Positions 39,901 to 52,383 of a DNA stretch of 64,000 bases are shown here, in pieces. Every line of letters starts with the position of its first letter. Positions within the stretch are counted from its first letter, which is position 1. The position numbers were made by a program, and so were the translations under genes. This DNA is from Thunnus maccoyii (lineage: Eukaryota > Chordata > Actinopteri > Scombriformes > Scombridae): the NCBI RefSeq assembly GCF_910596095.1, contig NC_056550.1, positions 3,720,001 through 3,784,000 of the forward strand, given 5' to 3'. The notes beneath the pieces were generated by a model. That model ran no database searches, was not told where the DNA came from, and saw nothing but the letters and a program-made list of their open reading frames with translations.

Positions 39901-40900
39901 TCTTCATTACAGTTTAGTTTGGTCGTCTTTCTGCCGCTGAAACAAATGTATTAAAGAAAATAGTTAAGATTGCATCTAAAATTACTGGTCACTTATTGGT
40001 CTTTAAGGTGTATTCTTGTTGCAGCTTAGTTTTCAGGATTTAATGGTACTTTGTGTATTTTAATACGATTTTATTCCTATGCTGTGTTGAATATTGTCCT
40101 GGCTGTGGAGCTCTATGAGTTTATCAAGGTGAGTTCCTAATGTTTGTTGTAATGGCAATAAAGTTAATTAAACTCTCAATTGAACTCAGCTTAACTACCA
40201 CATTATGATTTGTAAAAAGGTTTGTCAGTTTATTAAGGTAGCAAATGATATTTTACTAATAAGAGTAGGTATGTTGAAGTTGAAACTCCACTAAATGACT
40301 CATTAGTCCTTCTGGTGATATTAGAATAATGTTCTTTAGATAACAAGCAAAACGTTAACCTTGACTCAACTTAAAAATAGATTCACAACTCACACTAAAT
40401 CCTTTCTAATTAAATCAACACAATGCAGTTTAAATTCTAACTGAAACAGGTGTTTTAAAGTAAAGGCACCATTTCAGCAGAGTTGGGACGAACATTTTAA
40501 AAACTGTAATAGGTCATTCCCTCATTATTAAAGAGTGCAACAATCATTATAACTTAATAACTAATTATATGACAACAATGAAATTATGGAAAACACAATG
40601 ACACCAGTAAAAAAGCAGCACCAGGAACACATAAAATCAAACTATGTCCATGAGTCTGTGGCCCTGGTGCACGCTGGGAGGATTCCCTAAATGCCTACCT
40701 CAGGATGCTACGATAGAGACATACAAACTACACATTTTTAGATTAACTCTAATAAGAACGTTTAATATTTGGCCTCCACTGCCAACTTAATTGAATCCAA
40801 ATAAGAATTAACACATCGGTCAAAATGTACACTGAATGTCTTTCTCACCTCCAGTGTTGTGGATCAGGACCAGCACAGTCAGTAGTTTGCAGAAAGCCAT
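36994..40900 (-). CDS. protease gene C: secreted S1-fold pseudoprotease, 272 aa
   Basis: Exons in gene order: 40849-40900, 39508-39685, 38052-38326, 37373-37506, 36994-37173 (819 bp, phases consistent). Exon 4 is 6 bases shorter than in A, B and D, trimming two residues from the loop before the pocket Asp (DKAEDTC). Copy E shares this. The triad is replaced as in the other copies (TAASC; VNNIALV; GDEGGP, with Glu at residue 216 here). Exon 2 reads SSIIGGKDA with TSEGTENW. Exon 3 is the most divergent of the five in its middle: APTRYLGVRSVIKHPQY, SFHGGSVNN, VELTKNLTDKEGG. It gains an N-L-T glycosylation site and keeps N-I-T in exon 2. Exon 5 has SYKSCKPGKGPG and ends EEASVEV. Exon 3 groups with A (VNN, GHIEND) while exons 4-5 group with E, a mosaic pattern. 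Confidence 0.9.
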
Positions 40901-40932
40901 GGCTGTGATGGAGTGAGGCAGTGGCCCTAAGC

Positions 40933-40938
40933 TTTATA
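40933..40938 (-). promoter_or_regulatory. TATA box of protease gene C
   Basis: TATAAA on the minus strand 33-38 bases before the ATG, with the upstream CAGCTG E-box, as in the other copies. Confidence 0.7.
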
Positions 40939-42451
40939 CACACAGCTGGAGATAAAATCAGCTTCTAATCAACACTAATCGCCTTCCCTTTCCTCTCAAA
41001 CCAGAGGTGGAAAAATACATTTACTCAATTGTGCTTTTAATATATTTTATATTCATCTCAAACTTGTAGCATTTTATTTAACAAGGTTATAGATTCAGAA
41101 CATTTGCTCTTTATATATGACTCACTGAAAGTTTAAACTAGAGTATTTTGGTCAAAAGGAACAGCTGAATTCTCTATTTCACTCATTTAAAAGCAGCTTT
41201 TTTACAGTAAACTGATATTATAAAGGATATTCTGGCTCTCCTGCCTGTCCTGATCCCAATAATAGTACAAGAAATTCAAAATTATTTTGTTATCATAGTG
41301 TTTCTCTAATTTTATTGTTGGATTTAGTCTATCTGCTGCTCAGACTGTTTTGTAGGCTACTATGTATTGTTGCATAACCCTTTATTTCAACCTTCCCTAT
41401 TTGAGAGTAATGAGCAGTATATAAACACTCAATAAATCATTTATAACACACTATAATGCATTTGTAAAACTGTAGAATCAAACATGAAAACATTTTAAAG
41501 TTTTGATTATTGTTACATGTATGTTCTGTGTTGATCAGTTGATCTGTCGACTATTAGAATTCCTCTCATGTAACATCTGTAACTGATGTATAAACAGTTA
41601 GTGAAAGCTTGATAACATTATACTGTGACTGTACACACATGAACTATTTATTGAAAGTATTTATCCACTTTTAAATGTTAGTAAATAATCATTCACACTT
41701 TAAAATAGTTTGTAAATGTGTTCAAAACTCATGAATACATAAACCGAGTTATCATTATTCTGTCAAACCATTATTGTGTATTAAGTGTTTATATCCTGCG
41801 TATAAATGTTAAATATGGGTTTAAAATGACCCGAAAGGCACATGTGATGCTGAAAGTAGGAACAGTGAAGGGACTTCTGCTTTTAGCCAGCTGTCACGAA
41901 ACCACAGATCATTTAGAGAAAGGTCTTGTCTTTTTAATATCACAAGACACTGCTCTCACTGTATGAATTAAATTCCCAGCTAGAGTGTCTCCTGTAAAAA
42001 CAAACACAAACGTTACTTTTAGGTGAGTTGCTAATGCTTTTGTCTATCTGTTATTTACAAGTCGTTGGTGCAAATGGACTGGCTTTTGGTAAGTTTCTGT
42101 TTTATAAAAGCACTGACTGAAGCTGGGTTCTCCTTTACACATGTTTTTTCAACTCAATTAAAGATTAATTATCACATCTACATCTGAAGTGTAGAATAAA
42201 TAAAGGGACAAATGGCAGTGTAAGCCAGTATTAGACATAAAGTGAAAGAAGTGCTGACTGTGAAACGACAGTCAATAGAGATGCATCACTCTCTTCCAGA
42301 CAGACCAGCATCAGTATAGTGTCAGCATAGACACTCTGTGTAAGTAACTTTCTCCCTTTAAGCACATAGCTGATCTACAGAACACATGGCAGCTTCAATA
42401 TATTTTGCCCAGAGACAGAGAAACCAACTAGGAGTCTGAAACTCACTATAA

Positions 42452-44552
42452 TATAACCCTTAAGAGCCTTTAGGGTTCTTAAGGGTCTGAACATCTCTAA
42501 GGTTGTGGTGACTGATGTTGCTCTCTCTGGTCATTCCTGTGTATTCTTTGAGAGTGCTATCTCCATGCACACAAATGTTCAAACAGAGGTAATCACAAAA
42601 CGGTATATCACTAACAACACCAGTGAAATATTTATTCAGGCCTTCTCTGTCATACCTGCCCTCTCTTGAGTCTCAGTCAATGAGCTTGTAGATAATTTCA
42701 GTTCTAAAATTACAAATGTTATTGATGCCATTGCACCTATTAAGGTGAAGGCTGTCTCTGGTAAAAAAAGATCTCCATGGAGAAACGCTAAGCTGGTCAG
42801 AAAGGAAAAAAGAGAGTGTCGAAAAGCTGAACGCAGGTCGCGAAAAACAAATCTCCAGGTTCTTTATGACATCTATAAAGAGAGACAGCACATTTATAAT
42901 TTGGAACTGAGAAATGCAACGCGGTCCTTCTTCTCTGATATCATTGCCAAAAACATTAATAATGCACATGCCTTATTTGCCACTGTCGACAGGCTATCAA
43001 ATCCTCCTGTGTCAGTAGCCCCTGAACTTCTGTCCACCAAGGCTTACAATGAATTTGCCTCATTCTTCACTGACAAAAGTCAGAAAATAAGACAAACAGT
43101 CAGTGCCTCCATATCAGGTGCAGGATATGCGCTGTCCCTGTGTCCATTTAAAATCAATTTTAGTAGTATGACACAATTCCATCCGATCAACCATAAAAAC
43201 CTGGAGAACATTATACAACATCTGAAATCCTCCTCTTGCTGCCTTGATATTCTGCCTACAGGCTTTTTCAAAACTGTTTCAAATTGAATGGCCTCAGATC
43301 TTCTACAGATTGTCAACACATCTCTTCTCTCAGGTGTCTTCCCACAGGCCCTGAAAACTGAAGTCATCAAGCCACTCTTAAAAAAGAACACTCTAGACAC
43401 TTCACTTATGAGCAACTATAGGCCCATATCAAACCTCCCATTTTTAAGCAAGATCATTGAAAAAGCTGTTTTTCAACAACTGAACAACATTGTGGCACTA
43501 AACAACTGTTTTGATGCCTTCCAGTCAGGATTTCAACCACACCACAGCACTGAGACTGCTCTTGTTAAAGTCTCCAATGACATACACTTAAACACCAACA
43601 GTGGGAGAATTACAGTATTAGTATTACTAGATCTCAGTGCCGCATTTGACGCAGTCGACACACATCTGAGCGGACAATAATGACATGCGGAGTTCCCCAA
43701 GGCTCTATTCTGTTCAACATCTACATGCTTCCACTAGCTCAGATTATGGGAAACAATAAAATATGCTACTACAGTTATGCGGATGACACACAAATTTACA
43801 TAACCGTATCACCAGGGGACTATAGTCCAATACAAGCACTGAGTAAGTGCATTGAACAAATCAATGATTGGATGTGCCAGAATTTTCTTCACTTAAACAA
43901 AGACAAAACTGAAGTAATTGTTTTTGCAGCCAAAGAAGAACGTTTAAAAGTCAGCACTCAGCTTCAATCAGTAATGTTAAAAACCACAAACCAAGCCAGA
44001 AATTTTGGTGTAGTCATGGACTCAGACCTGAATTTCAACAGCCACATTAAGACAGTTACAAAGTCAACCTACTATCACCTGAAGAATATATTAAGAATGA
44101 AAGGACTTATGTCTCAGCAGGATTTGAAAAAACTTGTCCATGCATTTATCTTCAGTAGACTTGACTACTGTAATGCTGTCTTCACAGGTCTCCCTAAAAA
44201 AATCGGTCAGACAGCTGCAGCTGATTCAGAACGCTGCTGCTCGAGTCCTCACTAAGACTAAGAAAGTGGATCACATCACTCCAGTTCTCAGATCTTTACA
44301 CTGGCTTCCTGTCTGTCAAAGAATTGACTTTAAGATATTGCTGTCGGTTTATAAAGCACTAAATGGTTTAGGGCCAAAATACATCTCTGATCTGCTGCTA
44401 CATTATGAACCATCTAGACCTCTCAGGTCGTCTGGGACAGGTCTGCTTTCTGTCCCCAGAGTAAAAACTAAACATGGTGAAGCAGCTTTCAGTTTTTATG
44501 CTCCACATATCTGGAACAAACTCCCAGAAAACTGTAGATCTGCTGCGACTCT
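42452..44552 (+). mobile_element. L2-clade LINE, 5'-truncated, copy 1
   Basis: Non-LTR retrotransposon. The sequence starts inside the end of the endonuclease domain (in-frame remnant NISKVVVTDVALSGHSCVF, then stops), continues through PWRNAKLVRKEKRECRKAERR, a FASFFTDKSQKIRQ block, then the reverse transcriptase: [54 protein letters not shown] and the catalytic YADD near 43779. After it come [28 protein letters not shown] and HWLPVCQRIDFKILL. This order is diagnostic of fish L2/Maui elements. It is inactive: a TGA in the N-terminal RT region (about 43286), a deletion between FDAVD and CGVPQ removing roughly 30 or more residues, and a frameshift near 44205. The 3' end runs directly into Tc1 sequence, with no LINE tail repeat seen. 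Confidence 0.9.
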
Positions 44553-44945
44553 CAGGTGCCTGATTGGCACCTGCTTGGCCTGCCATGACTGCCCTTCACC
44601 GTCAGGCCCGTTTGCGCTGGTGTCGACAACACGTGCACTGGAACCTGAACATTTGGAGGAACGTTATGTTCAGCGATGAGTCTACAGCAGTTGGATCGTA
44701 GGGTCAAAGTGTGGAGAAGACGCGGAGAAAGCTATGCTGATTGCTGCACCGATAGACTAACATCTTTTGGTGGAGGCAGTGTGATGGTGTAGGGCCGCAT
44801 CTCCCTCACTGCAAAAACGAGGCTTGTCATCATTGGAGGCAATCTCAATGCAGAGAGATATCGAGATAAAATTCTGCAACCAGTGGCAATCCCATATCTC
44901 CACAGTCTGGGACCGAACTCTATCCTCCAAGATGACAACGCTTGC
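44553..44945 (+). mobile_element. Tc1/mariner transposase fragment, copy 1
   Basis: Decayed piece of a Tc1-like transposase. Translating across small breaks gives HWNLNIWRNVMFSDES (first catalytic Asp), RVKVWRRRGE, SFGGGSVMV, RLVIIGGNLNAERYRDKILQP and LGPNSILQDDNA (second catalytic Asp). It lacks the N-terminal paired-type DNA-binding domain, the final catalytic acidic residue and both terminal repeats. It abuts the LINE 3' end on the left and a short 'ttgcgcttgcttgcgc' direct repeat on the right. Confidence 0.85.
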
Positions 44946-47333
44946 GCTTGCTTGCGCTTTTGGTCAAAAGGAACAGCTGAATTCTCTGTTTCACTCATTT
45001 AAAAGCAGCTTTTTACAGTTAACTGATATTATGAAGGATATTCTGGCTCTCCTGCCTGTCCTGATCCCAATAACAATACAAGAAATTCTAAATTATCTTA
45101 TTATTATATTGTTCCTCTAATTTTATTGTTTGATTTAGTCTATCTGCTGCTCAGACTGTTTTGTAGGCTACTATATATTGTTGCATAACCCTTTATTTCA
45201 ACCTTCCCTATTTGAGAGTAATGAACAGTATATAAACACTCAATAAATCATTTATAACACACTATAATGCATTTGTAAAACTGTAGAATCAAACATGAAA
45301 ACATTTTAAAGTTTTGATTATTGTTACATGTATTTTCTGTGTTGATCAGTTGATTTGTCGACTTATTAGAATTCCTCTCATGTAACACCTGTAACTGATG
45401 TATAAACAGTGAAAGCTTGATAACAGTATACTGTGACTGTACACACACAAACTATTTATGAAAAGCATTTATTCACTTTTTAATGTTAATAAATAATCAT
45501 TCACACTTTAAAATAGTTTGAAAATGTGTTCAAATTTTTTTCATTATTTTGTCAAACCATTATTGTGTATTAAGTGTTTATATCCTGCTTATAAATGTTA
45601 AATATGGGTTTAAAATGGCCAGAAACGCACGTGTGATGCTGAAAGTAGGAACAGTGAAGGGACTTCTGCTTTTAGCCAGCTGTCACAAAGCCACAGATCA
45701 TTTAGAGAAAGGTCTTGTCTTTTTAATATCACAAGACACCGCACTCATTGTATGAATTAAATTCCCAGCTAGAGTGTCTCCTGTAAAAACAAATACAAAC
45801 GTTACTTTTAGGTGAGTTGCTAATGCTTTTGTCTATCTGTTATTTACAGGTCGTTGGTGCAAATGGACTGGCTTTTGGTAAGTTTCTGTTTTATAAAAGC
45901 ACTGACTGAAGCTGGGTTCTCCTTTACACATGTTTGTTCAACTCAATTAAAGATTAATTACCACATCTACATCTGAAGTGTAGGTGAATAAATAAAGGGA
46001 CAAATGGCAGTGTAAGCCAGTATTAGACATAAAGTGAAAGAAGTGCTGACTGTGAAACGACAGTCAATAGAGATGCATCACTCTCTTCCAGACAGACCAG
46101 CATCAGTATAGTGTCAGTATAGACACTCTGTGTAAGTAACTTGCTCCCTTTAAGCACATAGCTGATCTACAGAACACATGGCAGCTTCAATATATTTTGC
46201 CCAGAGACAGAGAAACCAACTAGGAGTCTGAAACTCACTATAAAGCTGTGTAAAGCTGAGGGGAGCTGCAGAGTCGCTGATAATTCTCTGTAGGTTCATC
46301 ACTACTAGTGACGCTTCTCACATCACACAGTGTCATTTCATACATTATAGCTGCTTTAAAAGAACCCTGTGGAGTTCTTGACCACTATTAGTACTTTGGA
46401 GCAATTTTCTGTGTGTTGCCTTCAGGGCCACTGAACAAATGGATTTTGAACTGTTGTCATGTCATCTCAATGACGACTGCACAAACTCCATTTGCTGTGG
46501 AAGACCATGAGCTGCAGGTAAAAGCTTTAGAAATCCTGGTAAGGCAACCTTGAGTGAAGATGATTTTGTCAAACATTCAATTGTTGTTTGTAGATTTCAC
46601 TGATAACAAAACGTTATATTATCAGTGGCACTAGATGAGAGATCACCAAAGTCATACTGATTCATGAATGTCCAATCTATCTTATAATTATTGAGATATT
46701 TTAGTCTGTAGTGGTGGACTGACTGATCAGCCGTCCATTGCTTGAGTCAAGCTGCCAGCAAGGCCGACAAATCAGATTTAAAAAAATGTCACTAAGAAAA
46801 AGTTGATTAATTTCAGAGCTACACAAGAGAACACTTTTCTCACATGTATTGAAAGTGCGTTAATTTCAGGGAAATGCATCCAGCTGTTCTGAAAATATCT
46901 GAAAATTGCATAAAATGTGGCATCTCATCTTGAGATGAATTCTGCAAGACATATGAAGTAAAAAAAACATGTAGTTGAGGATACATGTGTGAGAGGAAGG
47001 GTTAGTGTGTTAGTTCAGGAGTGGAGGGGTGTATACTGTGTGTAGATAAAAATGTCTGTTTTTGTGAATATGCCCAAAGCATGTGGACTGTGTTTGTTGC
47101 TAGAATGTAATACAGTGTGCCATCTGACTGTGCTGAACTTACTCCACAAGGGTTTGAACAGAAATTCTCCAAAACACATAGAGACACTGAAAATGATGCT
47201 TAAAAGCTTTAATGCAAAGAATTTAGTTGAGGAAAGCAGAGTACATGTCATCCAGTGTAAATGACTGCATGGACTGACAGAACAATCCGAGAAAAACTAG
47301 AAAGAGTAAGGCGGGTTGTCTGGTGAGTCGACT

Positions 47334-50300
47334 TTAGACCTCGGCTGAAGCTTCCTCGCCGCGGTGGATGTAACGGTTGATGAAGTCCAGATACTCAGAC
47401 ACTTTGGTGTAGAGGCCAGGGCCCTCACTGCGTTTACAGCTCTCATAACTCACAATGCCTGCCTGCACAAAGCGACCACCAACACTACACGCCAGCGGGC
47501 CGCCTTCATCCCCCTGAAGAACACAAAAAAAAACATGACATTAATTGTGTAAGTGCTTGATTCAGTGTGTAGTTTACCTCTATGTAAAAACATCAGTTAC
47601 TGTCATGTCAGATTTACTCCCAGCTGCCCACATTCAGCATCTAAGATTGATTTTATGTTGAGAATTGAACTTATATTATATAACTCAATGGACTTAAATA
47701 GTAAAACTCACCGTGCAGGTGTTCTTGTCTCTTGCCTTGTCCCCTGCACACAGCTCTTTAGAAGTCAGCCAAGGATACGCCGCCTTACAATCCTTATCAG
47801 AGATGATGGGAATCTTCAGCTCCTGAAGGGTTTCTGGAGACGGCAGTGGAGCTGCATGGACACATATAGAATAAGTGATATAATGATGTAGTTTAGTGAC
47901 CAAGGTATTTGTGGCTGGATGTTTTAATGTTTTTCTGTCTGTGGTAAACTAAGCCTTGAGAGAGGAGATCATATCATTCATAGTGGGTAGGGTCATATCA
48001 TAGCAGGGTCCATGGTCCATATTAACAAGCCATTTTGCCAATTAGGAGCCCACAAAGCTGCAATAGCTGCTCAGGGTTGTTTGGGCTGAGCTCTGCTGTC
48101 ACTGACATGACACATTAATACTCAATATGTTGAATTTCCCCTTCAAAATAAATGCAACAAAACTAACAGATTACAATAATTTAAAAATATATATAGTATA
48201 AAGAATAAATTAAACTCAGTTTGTACACACCTACAGTCCTGACAGAAGTCTAATCAGGCCAAATAAGTGAAAACACCTTTGGAGCCCTAAATTCTGAGAA
48301 GAACAAACTAACACATTATATCTCATGTGTTGAATCTGTACAAAAACAGTTTTGGTCACCTACTTGATGTGCAGAACTTACCATCATTCTTAATGTTGCC
48401 CCAGCCAGCGATCCAACAGTCAGATGATGCATGAAGGTTGACGTTGGCCTCGGACAGATTCACCCGTCCACCCTGTCCTTGAGTCAACTTTTTCGTCAGC
48501 TTGACCAGGGCGATGTTGTTCTGATAACCTCCGCCAAAGGATTGGTACTGAGGGTGTTTGATGACACTATTTACACCCACGTAACGTGTAGCCAACTCGT
48601 GCAGCTTGTATGCGCCAACAAAAACCATTGATCGATGCAAGTCAGGATAACGCTGGCTGGCAACACAAACACACATACACTGTGTTAGTTTTTCAGCATT
48701 TTTTGATGACCCTTCATTATGTACATATACCTTAACACACACAACACACTTGTATTGCAGTATGTAAGTGGGTTCTGCAAAAGTGGGACATTTAAGCATT
48801 GCCTTGTTTTTCCATTTGACTGGATGAAACCAATAATGATTATATATCTACTAGTCGCTTATATTTGTGTGACATCATCATTGTGGGTGTGACAGAAATT
48901 CATAGAGACTGGTTGGTGTGTGTTCAGGCAAAGTGTAAGGCCAAATAAATTGTACTGGTATTTTTATAATACAGCATCACATTTTGGTGGGTTGTTCTGA
49001 TACCAGGCTCAATATATTCATATTGACTATGGATCAAACAGCTACAGGTAATGTGAAATGGATTACTCATAGTGATGAACTCACAGAAAATTATCATCCG
49101 ACTCTGCAGTTCCCTTCAACTCGACGGAGCTCATTGATTTGATTCTCCAGTTTGCAACTTAACTGTTTTTTTTCACTCTCACAGTTCTCACTGTGTAATT
49201 TTCAGCTGCAGCAGACAGCTGTGGTCAATGAAAAGGCTGTAAAAACCCACTTTACACTACCTGCTCAGCACCAAACAGCAAATGGACTAAAGAACATTTA
49301 GCAGCCAGATATGTTTCACAGGAGTTGTAAGAGACAAAATTCACAACTTGAAAAGAGTGAATATTGCTTTTACAGTTGTAAAGTCACAAGAAACACAACT
49401 CCAAATGAATGTTAATATTTCTGTGTGTCTGTTGGATGTGTGAATAACCAACTTTAAACACTGTCAGAGGTGTGTTTACAGCTTGCTGCTCGAAGTGGCC
49501 AAAACCTCAGTTATTTTAAAGTTTAAACAAATACAAATTGGCCAGCTACAGCCTTGTATCTTAATCATCTTTATTTTTCTGGGGATTTGTATTTTGAGCA
49601 CCGCTTAAGGTGTTAGCGTATTTTATGCAGTATTATTGCAATACTAACAGACAAGGATAATGAGCTGGATCAAGATGTTAAAGCTGTTGTGCTGTAATGT
49701 AGATTTTGCTGTAGTTCAGATCAGTCAAATTTTGTACCATATTTATTAATTTTCAGAATCTATGTCCACATCTATTTTAACTTTAGCCTCAGTTACCCAT
49801 TGTATTTTATGACAAATTATTTATAATATTTTAGTGTTCAAAGATTTATTTACTGGTTAACCAGTTTTCATGGGTTAAAGTAACAGCAGTCACACTTTCA
49901 TTGAGGTTTGTTGTTACATGAATTGTATTAAAATGTTCAAATGTATATTGATAGTTATTGATTTCAGTATAATTATTACATGTTTTCAAAGAAAGCAAAT
50001 GAAGTTTTGAATCAATTCAGTAACTTTTAACTTTTCAACAGTAATCAGTTTGCCAGTATTTGCACAGTGGTGATACAAGCAATCAGTGTTATGCAGATGA
50101 TTAGTGTCCTGTGAAAAAAAGACAGTTACACACTTACTTATCCCAACAGCTTGCAGCAGTCAGCACCCACTGATCGCTGAGGATGGAGCCGCCGCAGCGC
50201 CACTTATCGTGGCCATCAGATGTTGTGATGTTTATGTGAACCATCCACGGCCATCTGTCCTTTACAGCATCCTTCCCCCCAACGATGGAGCTCTTCACCT

Positions 50301-51530
50301 CAGCCCCAAGCAAACCTTTAGAAAGATGCAATGATGAAACTTTGTAAAAGTTATGTTGAGGTAGAAGTATTGAGATGGTTACATTAAGTATAAAGTTGTA
50401 TCTGGAGAAGACTCCAGATATTGATACCATGTTTTTCGTAGTTGGCTCTTAAGATTTTTTTATTTCTTTATTTGGTGTTTCAAGAGAAACTATGGTCCAC
50501 TTTAACACAGTTCTGTGAAGTAACTCATTTTCTTCATTACAGTTTAGTTTGGTCGTCTTTCTGCCGCTGAAACAAATGTATTAAAGAAAATAGTTAATAT
50601 TGCATCTAAAATTACTGATCACTTATTGGTCTTTAAGGTGTATTCTTGTTTTAGCTTAGTTTTCAGGATTTAATGGTACTTTGTGTATTTTAATACGATT
50701 TTATTCATATGCTGTGTTGAATATTGTCCTGGCTGTGGAGCTCTATGAGTTTATCAAGGTGAGTTCCCAATGTTTGTTGTAATGGCAATAAAGTTAATTA
50801 AACTCTCAATTGAACTCAGCTTAACTACCACATTATGATTTGTAAAAAGGTTTGTCAGTTTATTAAGGTAGCAAATTATATTTTACTAATAAGAGTAGGT
50901 ATGTTGAAGTTGAAACTCCACTAAATGACTCATTAGTCCTTCTGGTGATATTAGAATAATGTTCTTTAGATGACAAGGAAAACGTTAACCTTGACTCAAC
51001 TTAAAAATAGATTCACAACTCACACTTAATCCTTTCTAATTAAATCAACACAATGCAGTTTAAATTCTAACTGAAACAGGTGTTTTAAAGTAAAGGCACC
51101 ATTTCAGCAGAGTTGGGACGAACATTTTAAAAACTGTAATAGGTCATTCCCTCATTATTAAAGAGTGCAACAATCATTATAACTTAATAACTAATTATAT
51201 GACAACAATGAAATTATGGAAAACACAATGACACCATTAAAAAAGCAGCACCAGGGACGCATAAAATCAAACTATGTCCATGAGTCTGTGGCCCTGGTGC
51301 ATGCTGGGAGGATTCCCTACATGCCTACCTCAGGATGCTACGATAGAGACATACAAACTACACATTTTTAGATGAACTCTAATAAGAACGTTTAATATTT
51401 GGCCTCCACTGCCAACTTAATTGAATCCAAATAAGAATTAACACATCGGTCAAAATGTACACTGAATGTCTTTCTCACCTCCAGTGTTGTGGATCAGGAC
51501 CAGCACAGTCAGTAGTTTGCAGAAAGCCAT
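47334..51530 (-). CDS. protease gene D: secreted S1-fold pseudoprotease, 274 aa
   Basis: Exons in gene order: 51479-51530, 50138-50315, 48382-48656, 47712-47851, 47334-47513 (825 bp, phases consistent). Signal peptide as in the other copies; SSIVGGKDA follows a Ser, so there is no activation site. The triad is replaced as in the family (TAASC, QNNIALV, GDEGGP). D alone also loses the S1-pocket Asp: exon 4 reads DKARDKNTC, with Asn where trypsin-like enzymes have Asp189. The codon spanning exons 2-3 gives Asn rather than Asp after SCWD. Exon 3 has QRYPDLHRS, GAYKLHELATRYVGVNSVIKH, YQSFGGGYQNN and VKLTKKLTQGQGG. Exon 5 has ACSVGGRFVQAGIV and SCKRSEGPG, ending EEASAEV. Exons 2, 4 and 5 are closest to B. 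Confidence 0.9.
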
Positions 51531-51562
51531 GGCTGTGATGGAGTGAGGCAGTGGCCCTAAGC

Positions 51563-51568
51563 TTTATA
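51563..51568 (-). promoter_or_regulatory. TATA box of protease gene D
   Basis: TATAAA on the minus strand 33-38 bases before the ATG. Just upstream, the spacing changes by two bases (a GA insertion next to the E-box, 'ctggagagatgaaatc'). Confidence 0.7.
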
Positions 51569-52383
51569 CACACAGCTGGAGAGATGAAATCAGCTTCTAA
51601 TCAACACTAATCGCCTTCCCTTTCCTCTCAAACCAGAGGTGGAAAAATACATTTACTCAATTGTGCTTTTAATATATTTTATATTCATCTCACACTTGTA
51701 GCATTTTATTTAACAAGGTTATAGATTCAGAACATTGGCTCTTTATATATGACTCACTGAAAGTTTAAACTAGAGTATTTTGGTCAAAAGGAACAGCTGA
51801 ATTCTCTATTTCACTCATTTAAAAGCAGCTTTTTACAGTAAATTGATATTATAAAGGATATTCTGGCTCTCCTGCCTGTCCTGATCCCAATAATAATACA
51901 AAGAATTCAAAATTATTTTGTTATCATAGTGTTTCTCTAATTTTATTGTTGGATTTAGTCTATCTGCTGCTCAGACTGTTTTGTGGGCTACTATGTATTG
52001 TTGCATAACCCTTTATTTCAACCTTCCCTATTTGAGAGTAATGAGCAGTATATAAACACTCAATAAATCATTTATAACACACTATAATGCATTTATAAAA
52101 CTGTAGAATCAAACATGAAAACATTTTAAAGTTTTGATTATTGTTACATGTATTTTCTGTGTTGATCAGTTGATTTGTCGACTATTAGAATTCCTCTCAT
52201 GTAACATCTGTAACTGATGTATAAACAGTTAGTGAAAGCTTGATAACAGTATACTGTGACTGTACACACATGAACTATTTATTGAAAGTATTTATCCACT
52301 TTTAAATGTTAGTAAATAATCATTCACACTTTAAAATAGTTTGTAAATGTGTTCAAAACTCATGAATACATAAACCGAGTTAT

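Larger units (their letters stand above)
35760..42307. repeat. tandem unit C (carries protease gene C)
   Basis: Same order as A and B. C, D and E share a deletion that removes most of the AGGTGG repeat upstream of exon 1 (junction 'tactcaattgtgcttttaa' near 41025, 51653 and 61028) and a deletion upstream of exon 2. This groups them as a later amplification. C also lacks about 300 bases of intron 2 near 39230. Confidence 0.85.
42308..46104. repeat. remnant unit C' (protease gene replaced by LINE and Tc1 debris)
   Basis: Begins like a normal unit for about 144 bases (42308-42451). It breaks at 'gaaactcactataa' into an L2 LINE and a Tc1 fragment, then returns at about 44957 to the unit flank ('tttggtcaaaaggaacagc', also found at 41150), which runs into unit D. 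Everything that normally lies between, including the whole protease gene, is absent. Confidence 0.8.
46105..52383. repeat. tandem unit D (carries protease gene D)
   Basis: Same order as C. Its right flank stops at 'accgagttat' (about 52383) and joins the interior of an L2 copy. Compared with C plus C', roughly 1.3 kb is deleted: the end of the flank, the next unit start and the 5' part of the LINE. Confidence 0.85.
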
